This document shows, piece after piece, positions 51,800 through 59,506 of a stretch of DNA of 64,000 nt; position 1 is the first letter of the stretch; the number at the start of each line of letters is the position of its first letter. Source of the stretch: Natronococcus occultus SP4 (GTDB lineage Archaea > Halobacteriota > Halobacteria > Halobacteriales > Natrialbaceae); NCBI RefSeq assembly GCF_000328685.1, contig NC_019974.1:3835001-3899000 (forward strand), in the 5' to 3' direction. The position numbers and the translations under genes are program-made. The notes under the pieces are model-generated. The model ran no database searches and was not told where the DNA came from. It saw only the letters and a list, made by a program, of their open reading frames with translations.

Positions 51800-53140
51800 T
51801 TACTCCTCGCGAGCCGCGCGTGTCGCTTCGTCGATCGCCCCCTCGAGGTCGGCCAGGATGTCCGCCGGGTCCTCGACGCCGACCGAGAGCCGGACGAGAT
51901 CCGGCGTGACGCCGGCCTCCTCCTGCTCCTCGGGGGTGAGCTGCCCGTGGGTGGTGCTCGCGGGGTGGATCACCAGCGTCTTCGCGTCGCCGATGTTCGC
52001 CAGGAACTGGGCGAGCTCGACGTTCTCGCAGAAGGCCTTGCCCGCCTCGTACCCGCCGCGCTCGCCCGCGCCCTCGATGCCGAACGCGATCATTCCGCCG
52101 TAATCCGCGAGGTATCGCGAGGCGTTGTCGTGGGTCGGATGCGACTCGAGTCCGGGGTAGGTGACCCAGGCGACGTCGTCGTGGCTCTCGAGGTAGTCGG
52201 CGACGATCGCGGCGTTCTCGCAGTGTTTCTCGACGCGCAAGGGAAGACTCTCGAGTCCCTGCAGGGTCTGCCAGGCGTCGAACGGCGACTGCTGGTTGCC
52301 GAGGCTGCGCAGCGAGCGATAGCGCGCGGCCGCGGCGAAGGGAGCCTCCGGAAAGTCCCGCGAGAAGTCGACGTCGTGGTAGGCGTGGTTCTGGCCCGCA
52401 ATCTCGTCGTAGCCGTGCTCGCCCCAGGGGAAGGAACCGCCGTCGACGAGGACGCCTCCAACCGTCGTGCCCGAGCCGTGGAGCCACTTCGTCGTCGACT
52501 CCCAGACGACGTCGGCGCCGTGCTCGAGCGGTCGACACAGCGCGGGCGTGGCGAACGTGTTGTCCACCACGAGCGGGACGCCGTGCTCGTGGGCGATCTC
52601 GGCGACCCGTTCGAAGTCGGGGGTCACGAGCGACGGGTTGCCGACGGTCTCGACGTGGACGAAGGCGGTGTCGTCGTCGATCGCCGCCTCGTAGGCCTCG
52701 TACTCGAGGGTCGGGACGAACCGAGTCTCGATATCCCGGCGGGAGGCCGTCTTCGAAAAGTAGGCCGTCGTCCCGCCGTAGGTGTCCGTCGAGCAGACCA
52801 CGTTCTCGCCTGCCTCCGCGAGGATCAACACCGCCGAGTCGAGCGCGGCCATCCCGCTCCCGGTCGCGACCGCGCCCGCCCCGCCCTCCAGGGAGGCCAA
52901 CCGCTCCTCGAGGACCCGGACCGTCGGGTTGGCGATCCGCGAGTAGATGTACCCCTCTCCCTCGAGGGCGTACAGCTCCGCGGCGGTATCGGCGTCCTCG
53001 AAGGCGTAGGAGGTCGTCTGGTGGATCGGCGGCGCCATCGCGCCCGTCGTCGGATCGGCCGACTGACCGGCGTGGACGCTTCGGGTTCCGAATCGGGGGG
53101 CCGACGGCTCGCTGCGCCCGTCGCTCGCGTCGTCACTCAT
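51800..53140 (-). CDS. metY: O-acetylhomoserine sulfhydrylase MetY
   Basis: 446 aa. A Cys/Met-metabolism PLP enzyme: the start [20 protein letters not shown], the PLP Lys in [12 protein letters not shown], and [13 protein letters not shown]. The active site uses sulfide to turn O-acetylhomoserine into homocysteine. It forms an operon with metX (two-base gap). A TATA-like CATATGAA (minus strand, near 53165-53172) lies about 28 bp from the ATG at 53140, suggesting a leaderless transcript. Confidence 0.95.
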   Translation of the reverse strand: MSDDASDGRSEPSAPRFGTRSVHAGQSADPTTGAMAPPIHQTTSYAFEDADTAAELYALEGEGYIYSRIANPTVRVLEERLASLEGGAGAVATGSGMAALDSAVLILAEAGENVVCSTDTYGGTTAYFSKTASRRDIETRFVPTLEYEAYEAAIDDDTAFVHVETVGNPSLVTPDFERVAEIAHEHGVPLVVDNTFATPALCRPLEHGADVVWESTTKWLHGSGTTVGGVLVDGGSFPWGEHGYDEIAGQNHAYHDVDFSRDFPEAPFAAAARYRSLRSLGNQQSPFDAWQTLQGLESLPLRVEKHCENAAIVADYLESHDDVAWVTYPGLESHPTHDNASRYLADYGGMIAFGIEGAGERGGYEAGKAFCENVELAQFLANIGDAKTLVIHPASTTHGQLTPEEQEEAGVTPDLVRLSVGVEDPADILADLEGAIDEATRAAREE

Positions 53141-53252
53141 GTTTAGTACGCATACTACTCCACGTTCATATGCGTCCCAGTAACGGCAAAAACCGCAGGC
53201 CCCGCGCGGGCAGACGAACGGGTTGATAGGTCACGAACACGAACCACCCCCC

Positions 53253-54485
53253 GTGCACTCGAACGACCGGGAACGGATCCTCCTCGCGGCGGTCGTTTTT
53301 GCGGTGTTGTTTTCTCAGCTGCTGCTGTACCCGGGGGTCGCCACGCTCGTCGAAACCCTCGGGGCCGACGCGACGTCCTCGCCGGTTGCGGCGACCGCGC
53401 TTGACGCGAGCATGTGGTTCCTCGTCAGCGAGTTCGCCGCCTACGTCGCCTTCGTCGGTGTCTGGGGGCTCGCAAGCGACGCGACGGGCCGGCGCCGTCC
53501 GTTCATCGTCGTCGGAGCGCTCGCGGGCGCAATCGGATACGCCACCCTGGCCGCAGTTCCGGCGATCGGTTCGATCCCGTTCGAGGGCGTGCTGGCCCTG
53601 CGGGTCCTCCAGGGAACGATGACCATCGGCGCGTTCTCGCTGACGATGACGATGCTGATGGATCTCGAGGGCGGGCACGGACGCAACATGGGTGCGGCGG
53701 GGATCGCCATCGGACTCGGCGCCGCGCTCGGCGCCCCGATCGGCGGCCAGCTAACCGAACTGAACCCGCTCGCGCCGCTGGTCGCCGCGGCCGTCCTGCT
53801 GGTCTGTGTCGGGGCGCTGGTCTCGCTGGTGCCCGACCGCAGCGGCGGGCACCGTCGCTCCGCCCGCGCGCTCGTCGAGGGACTCCGACGGCAGCCGACG
53901 CTGACGATCCCCTACGCGTTCGGGTTCGTCGACCGACTGACCGCGGGCTTTTTCGCCCTCGTCGGAACGCTGTACTTCCAGGAGACGTTCGGGATCGGCC
54001 CCGCCGCGACCGGACTCTTGCTGGCCTGTTTTTTCGCCCCCTTCGCCCTGCTGCAGTACCCCCTCGGGGCGCTCTCGGATCGGATCGGACGGACGGCCCC
54101 GATCGTCGTCGGCTCGCTGTGTTACGGCGTCGGCATCCTCGCGGTCGGCGCCGCACCGTCGGTCGCGACGGCGGCGGTAGCGATGGTCGCCGTCGGCGTC
54201 CTCGGCGCGCTCGTCTCTCCCGCGACGATGGCGCTGGTCACCGATATCGCGCGCGAGCGAGAACGCGGGGTCGCGATGGCCGGGTTCAACCTCGCCGGCA
54301 GCCTCGGCTTTCTTGGCGGGTTCCTGATCGGCGGCACCGTCGCCGGAAACTACGGCTACGGCTCGGCCTTTCTCGTCGTCGGCGGCCTCGAGATCGCGAT
54401 CGCGTTAGTCGCCGTCCCCGCGTTCCTCCGGCTTTCGCTCGAGGACCCCGACCGGTTCCGAACCGGAGAACACGGTGACAGCTGA
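53253..54485 (+). CDS. MFS transporter
   Basis: 410 aa from a GTG at 53253, chosen because a TTGATA-like stretch lies about 27 bp upstream; a TTG at 53223 would add 10 residues. Twelve membrane helices in two six-helix halves; the loop between helices two and three is GLASDATGRRRPFIV, matching the MFS signature, repeated as GALSDRIGRTAPIV in the second half. Drug or metabolite export is usual; no substrate clue. Divergent from metY. Confidence 0.88.
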   Translation: MHSNDRERILLAAVVFAVLFSQLLLYPGVATLVETLGADATSSPVAATALDASMWFLVSEFAAYVAFVGVWGLASDATGRRRPFIVVGALAGAIGYATLAAVPAIGSIPFEGVLALRVLQGTMTIGAFSLTMTMLMDLEGGHGRNMGAAGIAIGLGAALGAPIGGQLTELNPLAPLVAAAVLLVCVGALVSLVPDRSGGHRRSARALVEGLRRQPTLTIPYAFGFVDRLTAGFFALVGTLYFQETFGIGPAATGLLLACFFAPFALLQYPLGALSDRIGRTAPIVVGSLCYGVGILAVGAAPSVATAAVAMVAVGVLGALVSPATMALVTDIARERERGVAMAGFNLAGSLGFLGGFLIGGTVAGNYGYGSAFLVVGGLEIAIALVAVPAFLRLSLEDPDRFRTGEHGDS

Positions 54486-54593
54486 GCCATCGTGACAACT
54501 TCAAAACATCTCTCGGCCGCGAAGTTATCCGCCCGTTATTACCGATATCTATGGTATGAGACCGCATAGCGACGTACGATCGGAGGGTTGCAA

Positions 54594-54600
54594 TTTTTAT
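54594..54600 (+). promoter_or_regulatory. TATA box of the copper lipoprotein gene
   Basis: TTTTTAT centred 28 bp before the ATG at 54625; identical in form and spacing to the PCNA box. Confidence 0.65.
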
Positions 54601-54624
54601 GTACCCAGTCCTAACCCATCGGTG

Positions 54625-55296
54625 ATGACACGAGATAACGGCATCTCCCGACGAACGGCGATGAAGGTTACGGGTGCTGCGGCCGCGACGACGCTGGTTG
54701 CCGGTTGTGGTGACAACGGCGACGACGACGAGAACGGCGACGACGACGAGAACGGCGAGAACGGCGCCGACGGCGACGGTGTCGAGATCGAGCCTGGCGA
54801 GACGATCGAGCTCGACGCACAGAGCGGTGGCTGGGTCGGCGTCGCTCCCGACGACATCGAGGACGAGGAGAACCCGACGCTGATCCTCGAGGAAGGCGAG
54901 GAGTACGAGATCGGCTGGGAAGAGGGCGACGGTTCCGCTCACAACATCGAGATCGTCGACGAGGACGACGAGATCGTCGACGACCTCGAGACCGACGAGG
55001 AGAACGAGGGTGGCGACGACCAGTTCCTCGACTTCGAGGCCAGCGAGGAGATGTACGAGTACGTCTGCCGTCCCCACGACAACGCGATGCGCGGCGCCTT
55101 CGAGATCGAGGAAGGCGAGAACGGCGCTGACGACGAAGAGAACGGCGCTGACGACGAGAACGGCGCCGACGACGAGAACGGCGCCGACGACGAGAACGGC
55201 GCCGACGACGAGAACGGCGCTGACGACGAGAACGGCGCCGACGACGAGAACGGCGCCGACGACGAAGACGACGAGCTCGTCGACGACGACGAGTAA
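54625..55296 (+). CDS. Tat lipoprotein of the halocyanin/plastocyanin family with acidic hexapeptide repeats
   Basis: 223 aa. Signal: RR at residues 9-10, hydrophobic Ala-rich core, lipobox LVAGC with Cys28 as the lipid-bearing residue; Tat export then membrane anchoring. After an Asp/Glu/Gly linker, residues about 50-165 are a type 1 copper domain: H106 (SAHNIEI), C148, H151 and M155 (CRPHDNAM) are the likely ligands, passing electrons near the membrane. The Cys-His-Met loop is C-x2-H-x3-M, one residue shorter than the usual halocyanin C-x2-H-x4-M. The C-terminus is eight near-perfect ENGADD repeats and an acidic end. Confidence 0.87.
   Translation: MTRDNGISRRTAMKVTGAAAATTLVAGCGDNGDDDENGDDDENGENGADGDGVEIEPGETIELDAQSGGWVGVAPDDIEDEENPTLILEEGEEYEIGWEEGDGSAHNIEIVDEDDEIVDDLETDEENEGGDDQFLDFEASEEMYEYVCRPHDNAMRGAFEIEEGENGADDEENGADDENGADDENGADDENGADDENGADDENGADDENGADDEDDELVDDDE
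55117..55263 (+). repeat. 18-bp tandem repeat coding for ENGADD
   Basis: Eight copies of an 18-bp unit (consensus GAGAACGGCGCCGACGAC), with one extra GAA codon after the first. Copies differ only at a few third positions (GCT or GCC), so they arose by recent expansion in frame. It makes a flexible acidic tail and is prone to length change. Confidence 0.9.
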
Positions 55297-55632
55297 CTCG
55301 GTCGCCCCGCGCTACAAAGTTCCATTTTTGCCGCGTCGGTACCGACGGAGTCGTACCTCCTCGAGCGACCGTGTCGCCGGTTTCACCTGGCTTTCGACAC
55401 CGTGCTGTCGGTGTCGGCCACTCACCCGAACAGGTGGACGGCGTCTGCCGACCGATCGGATCCGGTGACGAAAGCGACCGGTTTGATCTTCGAAAATTCG
55501 TTTCGTAGTACTGACTATCATACCCGCCTGGTATCGTGACGGGTGCTAGCGCCCCTCTGTGGATTCGGTACGCAGAGGCTCTCTACACCAGGATATCAAA
55601 ATTCAAGTCCCTCGGGAACCTCCCGTGATAAA
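55297..55632. other. 336-bp intergenic region with palindrome
   Basis: After the copper lipoprotein stop: a T-rich stretch (TCCATTTTTG, 55321-55330) followed by a perfect 14-bp palindrome (CGTCGGTACCGACG, 55334-55347), the likely terminator or a protein site. A TATA-like TCAAAATT at 55596-55603 is about 33 bp before the ATG at 55633. Nothing else recognised. Confidence 0.4.
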
Positions 55633-56658
55633 ATGACTTCACAGCGAGATATCTTTCTCTTCGTTGCGCTCGCGGTCGCCTGGGGGACCGCGTTCGGCGC
55701 GGTCGAGGTCGGCCTCGAGACGCTCCCGCCGATTCTCTTCGCCGCGCTCCGACTCGACGGTGCGACCCTCCTGTTTATCGCGGCCATCGCCGCGCTCGGC
55801 CACGAGTGGCGACCCCGAACCAGGGCGGACTGGACGACGATCGCGATCGCCGGCGGTCTCATCGTCGGCGGCCACTACGGGCTGATGTTTCTCGGACAAA
55901 CGTACGTCTCGAGCGCCGTCGCTGCGATCGTCCTCAGCCTGACGCCGATCGTGACCCCGCCGCTCGCGCTGGCGCTGTTGCCCCGGGAGCGGCTCCGCGC
56001 TCCGGCCGTCGTCGGCCTCGGGCTCGGGCTGGCCGGCGTCGTTTCGATCGCGCTGTCGGGGGGCTCCCTCGACGGCCAGATCGTCGGCGTCGGCCTGCTG
56101 CTTGGCTCGTCGCTGGTGTTCGCGATCGGCTCGGTGCTGACCGAGCGAACTCGCAGTACCCTGTCGCTGTTACCCCTCCAGACGTGGGCGATGGGTGTCG
56201 GCGCCCTCATGCTGCACGCGCTGAGCGTCGTCCACCCCGCAGAGAGCGCCGCCGGACTCGGTGCCGCGCTGACGACAGAAACGACCGCGGCGCTCGCGTA
56301 TCTGGCGGTCGTCTCCACCGCGGGCGGCTTCCTGGCGTACTTCGTGTTGCTCGAGCGCGTCGGAGCCAGCGAACTCAGCCTCGTCAACTACGCCTCGCCC
56401 GTCGTCGCCGCGGTCGTCGGCTGGGCGCTGCTCGGCGAGACGATCACGCTCGCGACGATCGGCGGGTTCGCGCTGATCATCGTCGGCTTCGCGCTGTGTA
56501 AGATCGACGCGCTCTGGAAGCTCGGCGCGCCGATCGTCGGCTACGGACCGACCAGACCTGCCGCAGGCGCGGCCAGGGCCGACGACGTCGTCGTGGACGG
56601 CAATGTCTACGTCGCCGGTACCGACGGCTACGGCAGCCCGGTGCAGTCGGCGGACTGA
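55633..56658 (+). CDS. EamA/DMT-family transporter
   Basis: 341 aa from ATG 55633 (MTSQRDIFLFVALAVAWGTA). Ten spans in two five-span repeats; LPPILFAALRLDGATLLFIA and YASPVVAAVVGWALLGETIT are typical of the EamA group. The tail from about residue 295 is soluble and polar (KLGAPIVGYGPTRPA, DVVVDGNVYVAGTDGYG), longer than usual. Likely exporter of a metabolite. It stands alone. Confidence 0.88.
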   Translation: MTSQRDIFLFVALAVAWGTAFGAVEVGLETLPPILFAALRLDGATLLFIAAIAALGHEWRPRTRADWTTIAIAGGLIVGGHYGLMFLGQTYVSSAVAAIVLSLTPIVTPPLALALLPRERLRAPAVVGLGLGLAGVVSIALSGGSLDGQIVGVGLLLGSSLVFAIGSVLTERTRSTLSLLPLQTWAMGVGALMLHALSVVHPAESAAGLGAALTTETTAALAYLAVVSTAGGFLAYFVLLERVGASELSLVNYASPVVAAVVGWALLGETITLATIGGFALIIVGFALCKIDALWKLGAPIVGYGPTRPAAGAARADDVVVDGNVYVAGTDGYGSPVQSAD

Positions 56659-56712
56659 CGGCGCCTCTCGAGAGCCACAAGACGTATCCCCGAGAGCGAA
56701 CGATCGAGCCGC

Positions 56713-56994
56713 GTGACCAGTAGCGTCCTCCCCGCCGCTGCGAACATCGATCTCGGGACCGCCGCGCTTCTCGCCGTATTCGGGCTGGGAGCGTTGGCCC
56801 TCCTCCTCGCCCGAATCGATCACGCCCTCGAGACGTTCGGCGGCGAGGACGTAGCGGTGTCGAAAACCAACTGTCCGGCCTGTGGCGCCCGCATCGCGGC
56901 CGAGGCCGACCGATGTCCGTACTGCGAACGCTCGTTCGACGACGAGGAGGGTGACGAGGACGGCCCACCGGACTACGGCTGGGTCGAGACGTAG
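56713..56994 (+). CDS. single-span membrane protein with zinc-ribbon
   Basis: 93 aa from a GTG at 56713. One hydrophobic span near residues 17-33 (AALLAVFGLGALALLLA) is followed by a double-CxxC zinc ribbon (CPACG...CPYC) and an acidic tail. Such zinc-ribbon tails bind partners or nucleic acid. It lies 90 bp before the aminotransferase and in the same direction. Role unknown. Confidence 0.75.
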   Translation: MTSSVLPAAANIDLGTAALLAVFGLGALALLLARIDHALETFGGEDVAVSKTNCPACGARIAAEADRCPYCERSFDDEEGDEDGPPDYGWVET

Positions 56995-57083
56995 CGGTGT
57001 CGGTTCGGCCGCTTCGCGACCGTCCGGGAGTCGCTGTGGCATTCACAAGTACCATACCGTCGCGCGACGCAGTGGCTCGTAAC

Positions 57084-58196
57084 GTGACCGAGAAACGCGA
57101 GTATACGGGTGACTACCCCGACAAGACGCTGTACATCCCGGGACCGACCGAGGTCCGCGAGGACGTCATCGAGGCGATGTGCGAACCGATGTTCGGCCAC
57201 CGGATGGATCGGATGACCGACCTCTATACCACGATCGTCGAGGACACGAAGGCGTTCCTCGGCACCGACAACGACGTGATCGTCCTCACGGGGTCGGGGA
57301 CCGAGTTCATGGAGAGTTCGATCCTCAACCTCGTCGACGACGACGTCCTCGTGACGACCTGTGGCAGCTTCAGCGAGCGCCAGGTCAACGTCGCCGAGCG
57401 GCTCGGAAAGAACGTCGATACCCTCGAGTACGAGTGGGGGCAGGCGGTCAAACCCGAGGACGTCCGGGCGACCCTCGAACAGGCCGACACCGACTACGAC
57501 GCCGTCACTTGCGTCATGAACGAGTCCTCGACGGGCGTTCGGAACCCGATCGAGGAGATCGGCGACGTCCTCGCCGAGTATCCGGACACTTACTTCATCG
57601 TGGACGCGGTCTCCGCGCTGGGCGGCGATTACGTCGATATCGACGCCCACGGGATCGACGTCCTCTTCACCTCGGTCCAGAAGGCCTTCGCCATGCCGCC
57701 CGGCCTCGCCGTCTGCGTGGTTAGCGACAAGGCCTACCAGCGTGAACTCGAGTCCGAGTCGGCCTCCTGGTACGGGGGGTTCCAGCGCTCGCTGGACTAC
57801 TACGACCGGAAGGGCCAGACCCACTCGACGCCCGCCATCCCGGTGATGCTCGCCTACCGCACGCAGATGAAACACATGCTCGAGGAGGGTCACGACGCCC
57901 GCGACGAGCGCCACCGCGAGATGGCCGAGTACACCCGCGAGTGGGCCCGCGACCACTTCGAGATGTTCCCCGAGGCGGGGTACGAGTCCCAGACGGTGAG
58001 CTGTATCGAGAACACACAGGGGATCGACGTCGCCGAAACCATCGACGCCGTCAGCGAGGAGTACGATATGGTGTTCTCGAACGGCTACGGCTCGCAGCTG
58101 GGCGAGCAGACGTTCCGCATCGGCCACATGGGCGAACACGACCGCGAGTCGATCGAGGCGCTGACCGACGCCATCGAGGACGTCGCCGGGCTCTAA
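57084..58196 (+). CDS. class V aminotransferase (alanine-glyoxylate / serine-pyruvate type)
   Basis: 370 aa from GTG 57084. It starts EYTGDYPDKTLYIPGPTEVR; the PLP Lys lies in TSVQKAFAMPPG, and FIVDAVSALGGDYVDIDAHG carries the PLP-pyridine Asp. The C-terminal small domain is complete. Members transaminate alanine and glyoxylate, serine and pyruvate or aspartate; in methanogens a relative serves as phosphoserine aminotransferase. With SerA and SerB in this window this enzyme could be the missing SerC step, but that is inference. Confidence 0.86.
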   Translation: MTEKREYTGDYPDKTLYIPGPTEVREDVIEAMCEPMFGHRMDRMTDLYTTIVEDTKAFLGTDNDVIVLTGSGTEFMESSILNLVDDDVLVTTCGSFSERQVNVAERLGKNVDTLEYEWGQAVKPEDVRATLEQADTDYDAVTCVMNESSTGVRNPIEEIGDVLAEYPDTYFIVDAVSALGGDYVDIDAHGIDVLFTSVQKAFAMPPGLAVCVVSDKAYQRELESESASWYGGFQRSLDYYDRKGQTHSTPAIPVMLAYRTQMKHMLEEGHDARDERHREMAEYTREWARDHFEMFPEAGYESQTVSCIENTQGIDVAETIDAVSEEYDMVFSNGYGSQLGEQTFRIGHMGEHDRESIEALTDAIEDVAGL

Positions 58197-58499
58197 GCGG
58201 CCGTCCTCGCCGCGAAGTCGACTCCCCTCTGTCCCGCGTTCAGCCACACCGAGTGGCGACGCCGGAGACAGCGCCGGCACCGGTCTCGTGGACCGTCACG
58301 CGGGAACTGTCACGATCGTTCTGGATATAGATATCATGATGCCGAGATATAGAGAGCTACTCCCATGGTACCAGTTACGTGGTCAGAGAAGTCTTCTTCA
58401 CCCATTTTGATTGGATGTGTCGTGGTAACTTGTGCCCAAAAGTACCAAAAGGATGAAAGGTTATATGCGTCGAGCGTGTACTTCGATCCGAAACAACCA
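58197..58499. other. 303-bp intergenic region
   Basis: Lies between two plus-strand genes. Several AT-rich sequences occur at 58321-58355 (for example GGATATAGATATC) and a TATA-like TTATATG at 58461-58467, about 36 bp before the next ATG. No structured RNA or gene was recognised. Confidence 0.4.
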
Positions 58500-58781
58500 A
58501 TGACGCGACACCCGGATCTCCAGCGACCCGAATCGACTCGAAAACGACACGCCGACTCCGGTTCGATCGGCGGCGCGCTCGCGTTCGTCCTCGCGGCGAT
58601 GGGACTGCTCGTCGCGCTCAGCTACCCGCTGGTCGTCGCTGCCGTCGTCGGCACCGTCGCGGCCGCGGCGCTTGTCTTCCGGCTCGGCGCGCCGGCGCTG
58701 GCCCGCGAGCTCCACGGCCGGATGACCGAACTCGAGGTCCCCGGCGTCGGAACCGTCCGAATCAGCGTCGACGTTCGATAA
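58500..58781 (+). CDS. small membrane protein, unknown function
   Basis: 93 aa from ATG 58500. A polar, basic start (MTRHPDLQRPESTRKRHADS) precedes two closely spaced spans (GALAFVLAAMGLLVALSYPL; VVGTVAAAALVFRL). The soluble end holds a beta-like segment (MTELEVPGVGTVRISVDVR). No family assigned. Convergent with the eif1A gene (107-bp gap). Confidence 0.65.
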   Translation: MTRHPDLQRPESTRKRHADSGSIGGALAFVLAAMGLLVALSYPLVVAAVVGTVAAAALVFRLGAPALARELHGRMTELEVPGVGTVRISVDVR

Positions 58782-58888
58782 CGCTCGTTTTTGCGAACTC
58801 CTGTGACTGCCGGACACGCCGATCGCTCGCGAGCCGTTGCTGTCGCTAAAGACTCGATCGGTCGTGGACAAAGCGCGGAGAATCGACG

Positions 58889-59179
58889 TTACTGAATGTG
58901 GCCTTCGCGACGGAGCTGATCGGCGTCGCTTTTCTCGTAGCGCCAGGTGATGTCGGCCTTCTCGTCCTGCCAGTCCCAGGGCTCGACGAGGACGACGTCG
59001 TCCTCGCGGATCCAGATGCGCTTTTGCATCTTTCCGGGGATTCGCGCGGTGCGTTCGGTCCCGTCGGCACACTGTACCTTGACGCGGTTCGCCCCGAGCA
59101 TGTTGGTGACGGTCGCGAACACCTCATCGTCGTCGGGCATCCGGAGATTGTTCCGACCGCCATCACCGTCGTCGCTCAT
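58889..59179 (-). CDS. eif1A: translation initiation factor aIF-1A
   Basis: 96 aa, the OB-fold initiation factor homologous to eukaryotic eIF1A and bacterial IF1. Typical pieces are [40 protein letters not shown] and [20 protein letters not shown]. It binds the ribosomal A site to help start-codon selection. The N-terminus is short and acidic. Confidence 0.95.
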   Translation of the reverse strand: MSDDGDGGRNNLRMPDDDEVFATVTNMLGANRVKVQCADGTERTARIPGKMQKRIWIREDDVVLVEPWDWQDEKADITWRYEKSDADQLRREGHIQ

Positions 59180-59305
59180 ACCGCAGGCTTCGGGTTCGAT
59201 CGGTTTAATCCTTTATCGATTTCGTCGATCGGACCGCCACTGGCTGTCGATCTGGGGCCGTGACGAACCACGTCGCTTATCCCCCTGCTCTGGTCACTCA
59301 CCCGT

Positions 59306-59485
59306 ATGCTGAGGCATCTCGGGCCGCTCGGAATCGCCGGTATCGCGCTCTTGCTGGTCGGACTCGTCGTTATCGCCTACGAGAGTCTCCTGGTCGCCGC
59401 CGGACTGGCGCTCGTCCTACTGGGTCTCGGGCTGGCCGTAAAGGCGCTGGTCTCGAGCGTGTTCAGACAGTTCGGCATGATGTAG
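59306..59485 (+). CDS. 59-aa haloarchaeal membrane protein (DUF7470-like)
   Basis: ATG 59306 to TAG 59483-59485. Two hydrophobic spans make up nearly all of it (LGIAGIALLLVGLVVIAY; LVAAGLALVLLGLGLAV), with the ending VSSVFRQFGMM. The start MLRHLGPLGIAGIALLL and the end FGMM fit a small conserved haloarchaeal membrane protein family whose role is unknown. Convergent with the DUF460 gene (21-bp gap). Easily missed due to its length. Confidence 0.72.
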   Translation: MLRHLGPLGIAGIALLLVGLVVIAYESLLVAAGLALVLLGLGLAVKALVSSVFRQFGMM

Positions 59486-59506
59486 CCGTCGGCTCGCCAC
59501 CAGTTC

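Noticed and set aside
55117-55263. Regular repeats considered as a CRISPR array
   Set aside because: They are contiguous 18-bp in-frame repeats without spacers, encoding ENGADD.
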